Shown here: piece after piece, positions 58,424-64,000 of the stretch
Layout: each line of letters begins with the position of its first letter
Position numbering within the stretch: position 1 is the stretch's first letter
Made by a program: the position numbers and the translations under genes
Assembly (NCBI RefSeq): GCF_023101765.2
Contig: NC_064229.1
Span: 1,612,001-1,676,000, forward strand
Length of the DNA: 64,000 nucleotides
Direction of reading: 5' to 3'
Source: Spodoptera frugiperda
Lineage: Eukaryota; Arthropoda; Insecta; Lepidoptera; Noctuidae
The notes under the pieces: generated by a model
Databases searched by the model: none
The model's input: only the letters and a program-made list of their open reading frames with translations
What the model was told of the DNA's origin: nothing

Positions 58424-61400
58424 ATGAACAAAGAAAATAATAGAGGCGCAGCTGGCCTGGTAAGTACTCCTTTATCTCCAAATAGGTTTTATGCTAAACG
58501 CGCCAAAATTAAAGTCATAATCAAAGAGGAAGTCATAATTCGTGTCACTGTTTATTCAATCAAAAAAATACCATATTGATGCTTAGAAATGGTAATTTCA
58601 TACTGGAAATGTGAAATATGTGTATGTAAAATAATTAACAACCCATCAACGACTTCATTCTATGAAAAACAAACAAACAAATCAATAAAAATAGTGACTT
58701 ATTAAATTAATTTCTAACTTTCAATTCCAGCGCCGCTCTGCAGTAGCTGAAAGGATAAGGCTCAGAGAGGAATGGTCAGCATTAAAGGAAGTAGACACTG
58801 CAACTACTTCGAGACAGCCTGACAGTGTACAGAAGAAACCTAATAATACTCGTCATACTCCCAGCGTTTCCACCAGGAAGAAACAACCGGTTAAATCTAG
58901 TCAGAAAAAGGTAAGCTGAAGTTGAATATAGTAACTGAATTTATACTTTTTTTAAACAAAGAAAATCATCCAATGACTTCTCCTGGCGAGAGGGAGTGTC
59001 AGACTCTTGCTGTCTAAAAACCACCCTTTTCCTACCTCTGCTTTTCAAGCCAGAGCCCCGGTAAACCGGCTAGGTAGTCCACAACTCTGGATCAGGCATA
59101 ATTTAATAAATCATTGCAAAACTGAATCGATTCATTCATAAAAAATACTAAATATTTAAATTAAGGACCCAAGATAACCTACAAATTGATACATTATTTA
59201 AAATTGTTTAAAAATAGTACTAGATACTATAGATAATTATCATTTGAAACTATACTTCATTAATTAATAAGTATTTGTACTGACACTTATTGTTTTGTAC
59301 TTAAAAAAATAAAAATTTATTTTGACATATATCATTACAGGGAAATCCAAAATCACAGCAAGCATCATGTGATGCACTGCAAGGTGTGGTAGCTATGGTG
59401 GATGTAGGAGCAGAGAACAAGGCTCTGCCACTGCGATGTGCACTTGCAGCCCTCGGTGCTACCGTTGTGGTGGAGTGGAACCCACTCGTTACTCATTTGG
59501 TGTGGACTGACAGTGAGTAAATTCTTTGACTTTGGAGTAATTCAAATTGGATTGGAATGTAATGGGGCGTAAAATTTGGTTTCTTTATTTTAACCTTACA
59601 TTAAAAAATATATTTCTGTATCAAAGTATATCATAGGAATAGTTGTACCTTGTGGTAGTTAACCTCATAACATTGACTTTTCTTGCATACTTGTTGGTTA
59701 AAGGTACTTTTAATTTGGCCCTACTTTAATATTATATCGCCAATCTGGTTGATAATGTCCGTCTAAGGCTCCCTATCTACCGACGATCCTATTTATATCT
59801 GCTGTGTATACTATGAAATAAAAAGATGTTACATAATATTATAATATTACATACATACATATCGTCACGCCTTTAATCCCCGAAGGGGTAGGCAGAGGTG
59901 CACATTATGGCACGTAATGCTACTGTGTACACCCACTTTCCACAATTTATGTTGTAAGTCCCATGTAATAGGTGGTGAGCCTATTGCCATATACCGAGCA
60001 CATTTCCAGACTCCGTGCTACTACTGAGAAATTTTCGAAAAACCGAAAAAAGCCCAGTAATACTTCGCCCGACCCGGGAATCGAACCCGAGACCCCTTGC
60101 CCGGCAGTCGCACTTGCAACCACTCGACCAACGAGGCAGTATTATAATACTATGTTGTGTATGTTTGCAGGTGGTTGCCGAGCGACCCGCGCCAAGGCCC
60201 GCGCGCTGGCCTGCAAGCTGGTGTCCCCGCTGTGGGTGGAGGCCTGCGCAGCCTCCAACAAGAAGCTCAGCGAGAGAACATTCCCGGCCGCGTCACGACA
60301 GTCTGATCTACCGTCTCCGAGGACTTTGAGACAACTGCTGGTAAGTCAAACATCATCATGACCTCTTCTCACACGGAGAAGATTTGAGCATTAATCACCA
60401 CACTTGCTCAATGTGGGCAGGAGATTTTAAACTTATAATTAGAAATTATAATTTAATAAGATAAGGTCCCCGAAAGCTTATTTAGACTTATATTTTTATA
60501 ATAACTATATACTGAATGAACTAAAAATAACGGTTTACTTTCATACATAAATGGAGAAAAGCTCTACTAGTACATAAGGGCTTTCCATCATGAGCAGCGT
60601 GCACTGACACGGCGACGTCGCACAGCCTACTAACTTAATTTTTCAGTTACGTTATCTTACTTAGACTCACTCATTACCTTACTAGAAATCTGTTGAATAC
60701 TACTATAAACTAATAAGCTGTTAATTTTATTTCCCCATTTATTACAGAAAAAAGCCGAGATGGAGAATGTGACGCTCGCAGCATTACTGGACGACAGCAA
60801 GGAGGAGGACAGGGAGGGCCGCCCTCGACTGAGGATCTCCTCCGGCACTGACACCACCATGGACAGCTCAAGGGAAACTATTGGTAGGTCATTAACACTG
60901 AACGCCACTGGGGTCACCGGTGAATGTGATCGACGACGTTAGCAGAGGATTTGCCTTCAACAGTTTTCAATAGGCTGTCAAACACTTAACTTACAAGAGA
61001 GTATGCAAAGGAGTGAAATTCCTTTTTAGAGTCTGTATTTATGGAGTAAAGATTAAGATAATTTATTTGTTCAACATGTATTACATACATATTGCATGCA
61101 AGATATTAAAGAAGTCATATTAAGGAATGGTTATGTTCAGCCAGCTAAGCTATCTTTTTTGTATGGAAAAATGCGTGCTATGGCTTTTCTGCTATCGATA
61201 CATCGTATACTTGAGCTTCGCAACTTCCTCGCACAACTACATAGCTTAGTCTCAGTAGAAACGGTCACATATGTAGTTTCATAGCTTAGCTATTACATCT
61301 TCGTAACATAGCTACATTGCACATCACTTGTAGAAAATCACCCTAATACATTGAATATTCTTACGTAATTTGTCCCCTAGATCTAGAGTCCCGAGTGAAC

Positions 61401-63488
61401 ACGGGCCCCCGCGGGGCCACAGTGTCGCCCCCTACACGGGCACCTCCCAAACGGGCGCCCCCCAAGTCGCGGCGGAAATTATTCACACATAAAGAGGCTG
61501 AGGAATTTGGCAGTACTGATGATGAAGCAGGTAAATTATTGTATAATAACCATGATATTTTTTAAATTATGACTCTTTTTGTGAATGTCCAAATCTCTGA
61601 AGTTTGGGTTGGAATAACGCACACACAACGGCAAGCGTTAAACGATCATAGATCCAAATCTATTTGTTTTCTTTGTGTTTCCTTGTGTGAGTGAGGTTAC
61701 CGAATGCCTTATTACCCCCTTTCCCAATCCCTGATTCCCAAACAACCCTTATATTTCCTAACCTCCAAAAAGCCAACAACGCACTTGTAATGTCTCGTTT
61801 ACCGGAGTATAATAGATATCGGATATTTTCGAACCCTGAATAAGAATAACTGCATGAGTATTCTTACAGTGCACAGAAATTACGTGAATTCAGATACTAC
61901 TTACTATTACCCCTCACATTCCTGGTACAAGATAAGTGACAATAACAACATATAATATTTTCTTTCTAACCCCACACTCAATAATTACAGAAACACAAAC
62001 AAAAAACAAATTAAACCAAAGCAAGCTAACGCAACGCGAGCGCCGCGACCTCGCGCGAGCCGAACGTATGGCGAAGAAACTACTCGCAGCGTGCAACACG
62101 CAACACAACCGCGCCGTTACTGCTACACAGACCGGGTTGCAGCCTAAGATTGTGAGTACTGCCTTTTGTATAAAGTGGACTTGTATTTTTGTAAAATTCA
62201 TTATTAATATTTAATAACCTTCGCTTTACTTATAATTTAAAAATAAAACTACCTAAACTATTTTAGACTACAGTGAGTAAAGTTCTCTAGGAAAAGGAAA
62301 ATCCTCCGACCAGGTGAGGTGGTCGTGTCTGGCGGGCTTTCTGGCCAACTATTGTACGTTGGGACTTTCTATCCATATTTATACGCTTGTAAACTTCATA
62401 ATGTGCGATGTAGGATTAATGACGTTATCCGTTGATTTCTTCATCGATCGTCTATGTGCGACTTCCGTCATCTGTCACTTATGTGTAATACTATGTTTAA
62501 TTAGATTTGATTAATTACAGAATACAGGCAGATTATTACTTACATTAAGACTCAGTGTGTTATGATTTAAGAATACATTGCCAGACTAAAATCAAAATAT
62601 AATCCTATAATGATTCCTAAATGACAGGTACTAACAGGCATGACTCGGGCCGAGCGCCACGCCGTAACGAAAGCGATACAGCAACTCGGCGGCGTCATAC
62701 AGAGCAACGTCACCAAGCGGACGAGCCACGTGTTGCTCGGCTCCTGCGGCGTGGCGCGTTGCAGCAACCATCCCGCGAACATCTCCGGGGTTACAGGTCG
62801 GTTCTACTTCTAATTGGGTAGATGAATAATTTGTATTTTAATGTCTGTCTTGTAGATTATTTGAAACGTATTTTTATTATGCGAAAACAAATACTTTCCA
62901 AGATTTGAAATATTGCATAACTAAAAATATTATACTCGTATTTTTTATTTTCTTATGGAAACAAATACTTTCGAAGATATACATATATCGATTTGAAATA
63001 TCGCAAAACGTCTCTTCTACATACATTTTATACGTAGAAATGACATATTTGCTCCCACTTCTAAACTTTAAATTCGTTTTTTCTAAGTATTGTTATAATT
63101 TTGACCAAATAAAAAAATACTTGTCTAATATTATATATTCCATATTACCTATACTACTACTACATACTACTACTACTATACTATATTACCTAAATGACGG
63201 ACTAAATTGATTTTTAATACCCCGTCATCATCCGTATTATCCCTATGAATACATCATCACTTTAATTGAAATAAATACGTTTTTCCTTCGACAGAACTGT
63301 GCGACCTCAGTAAGACTACGTGTTGGACGGACGTAACAGACAAGCGAGCGCGAACGTGCAACGCGTTGCAGGGCGCGGCGCGCGGCTGCAGGGTGCTACA
63401 CGCGCGCTGGGCCGTGCACTCCGCCGCCCGGGGACACTGGCTGCATCATCACGATTATGAAGTACTGCATCTCAAGAAGATTAGTCAG
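58424..63488 (+). CDS. MCPH1: Microcephalin (MCPH1), 5' nine coding exons, continues past the window
   Basis: Coding exons from splice sites: 58,424-58,459; 58,731-58,910; 59,341-59,512; 60,171-60,340; 60,748-60,883; 61,381-61,530; 61,991-62,151; 62,628-62,796; 63,295-63,488 (about 456 residues so far). BRCT domain 1 spans exons 3-4: LQGVVAMVDVGAENKAL, LGATVVVEWNPLVTHLVW, KLVSPLWVEACAA with the signature Trp/Cys, then FPA. The middle is basic and Pro-rich (PPTRAPPKRAPPKSRRKLF). BRCT 2 begins in exon 8 (VLTGMTRAERHAVTKAIQQL, TSHVLLG) and continues in exon 9 (ALQGAARGCRVLHARWAVHS, GHWL). Microcephalin acts in DNA damage signalling and blocks premature chromosome condensation. It starts 420 bases after the BBS5 poly(A) signal. 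No stop codon is seen in the window. Confidence 0.85.
58948..59098 (-). repeat. Family B repeat in MCPH1 intron 2
   Basis: Reverse copy: AAATCATCCAATGACTTCTCC, GGAGTGTCAGACTCTTGCTG and GAGCCCCGGTAAACCGGCTA on the plus strand. Confidence 0.65.
59867..60141 (-). repeat. Family C tRNA-derived SINE, full length, in MCPH1 intron 3
   Basis: Minus-strand head: GACCCGGGAATCGAACCCGA (B box on the plus strand) and CACTCGACCAACGAGGCAGT (A box). The body ends with GCCTTTAATCCCCGAAGGGG. It ends only 30 bases before MCPH1 exon 4. Confidence 0.75.
60892..60990 (+). repeat. Repeat family H, copy 3
   Basis: AACACTGAACGCCACTGGGG, GACGTTAGCAGAGGATTTGC and CTTCAACAGTTTTCAATAGG, within MCPH1 intron 5, starting ~8 bases after the exon 5 donor. 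Confidence 0.6.
61126..61345. repeat. Diverged family K-like repeat
   Basis: TAGCTATTACATCTTCGTAAC, ATAGCTACATTGCACATCAC and TTGTAGAAAATCACCCTA resemble the MITE at 38,587. It lies in MCPH1 intron 5. Confidence 0.45.
61682..61806 (+). repeat. Family A repeat, truncated both ends
   Basis: GTGTGAGTGAGGTTACCGAA to CGCACTTGTAATGTCTCG; MCPH1 intron 6. Confidence 0.65.
62297..62490 (+). repeat. Repeat family G, copy 2
   Basis: Matches bases 1-191 in the same direction (AACTTCATAATGTGCGATGT, TCGATCGTCTATGTGCGACT); MCPH1 intron 7. Confidence 0.6.
62870..63240 (-). repeat. Repeat family F, copy 4, with partial duplication
   Basis: The end motif AACAAATACTTTC-AAGAT occurs twice (62,886 and 62,962), and the other end is AATACCCCGTCATCATCCG. 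The middle has (CTA)n-like ACTACTACTACATACTACTA at about 63,152-63,180. MCPH1 intron 8. Confidence 0.55.
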
Positions 63489-63505
63489 GTACGTGTTTAA
63501 CCGCC

Positions 63506-63722
63506 GTACAGTACGCTCAACGGATCTTGGCAGGTCTGAACAACGTGCAGAAGGCTTCGCAATAAGTATTTTTTAGAACCAAATGGTGGCATGAGGCGAG
63601 GTGCGGGGGCGGCGATCTAGGCTAGAGATTGACCATTTCTAAATACAATTGACCCTTTACACTTATTGCGCAGCCTTCTGCACATAGTTCAGACCTGCCA
63701 AGATCCGTTGAGAGTACTGTAC
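63506..63722. repeat. Palindromic MITE (family M) at the MCPH1 exon 9 donor
   Basis: Inverted ends of about 60 bases: GTACAGTACGCTCAACGGATC ... and its mirror GATCCGTTGAGAGTACTGTAC, including TTGGCAGGTCTGAAC and GCAGAAGGCTTCGCAATAAGT. The centre is GC-rich. It begins 17 bases after the exon 9 splice donor. Confidence 0.75.
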
Positions 63723-63840
63723 TCAGAGTCATTTAACGATTGCTTAACCCAGTCTGTAGCAATTGTTATCGAAACAAAATCGTTACTAAGGAATAGTTTA
63801 AGTAATCATTAACTGTCTCTTAAGCGCAGCAGTAAGAGCT
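63718..63840. repeat. Palindromic MITE (family J), copy 2
   Basis: AGAGTCATTTAACGATTGCT and GAATAGTTTAAGTAATCATTA match the copy at 21,908. It abuts the family M element. Confidence 0.55.
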
Positions 63841-64000
63841 TATTTTTTCCTTTCTTTATTATTATATCGTATATTAACTATTTATAGACGGTGATCGCTT
63901 ACCATCAGATAATCCACTGGTCATCTTCCATACTAATAATTAAATAATAACTGAAACATAGCCCCACACTACAATTTTTCTTCCTGTATCTTGAGTGCAT

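Noticed and set aside
60068..60141. tRNA gene on the minus strand (good A and B boxes)
   Set aside because: It continues into a conserved SINE body found in several copies, so it is the head of a tRNA-derived SINE. The same applies to 5,340-5,440, 10,470-10,540, 11,957-12,070 and 35,745-35,818.

Overview
The window is nuclear DNA of a moth, most likely a noctuid. It is AT-rich and dense in short interspersed repeats. Host genes are split into small exons with GT-AG introns, and no rRNA, plasmid or bacterial operon is visible. The order and species calls are inferences from the repeat types and the two host genes.

Layout. 1-23,398: no convincing host gene, only repeat families (called A-J here) in unassigned DNA. 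23,399-26,560: a nearly complete RTE-clade non-LTR retrotransposon on the minus strand (endonuclease then reverse transcriptase), broken by a one-base frameshift. 26,560-37,139: no gene seen, a few repeats. 37,140-57,924: the host gene BBS5 (seven coding exons, plus strand). Its fifth intron holds an intact-looking 15.9-kb Polinton/Maverick element of the adintovirus type (about 41,231-57,109), mostly antisense to BBS5. 58,424-63,488 and beyond: the first nine coding exons of microcephalin (MCPH1), plus strand, running out of the window.

The Polinton carries a full virus-like set. Replication and integration: protein-primed type B DNA polymerase and an rve integrase with a chromodomain. Packaging: FtsK/HerA-type ATPase. 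Capsid: double-jelly-roll major capsid, penton-like minor capsid, a 48-residue pX-like basic peptide, a PLA2/pVI-like protein and an adenain-type protease. Two conserved proteins of unknown role are also present. No large gene has an internal stop, and the inner terminal repeats differ by one base, so the insertion looks young.

Most notable observations. (1) The protease frame has no ATG before its conserved N-terminal region. It lies in the -1 frame of the PLA2/pVI gene, whose last codons form the heptamer A AAA AAC directly before the stop, which suggests -1 frameshifting. (2) Penton, pX, major capsid and an exonuclease-like gene are chained by three successive 4-base ATGA stop/start overlaps. 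(3) Three intron-containing accessory genes of unknown function are present. Two are paralogues on opposite strands, and in the third the start codon appears to be split by an intron. (4) The terminal repeats contain a large imperfect palindrome.
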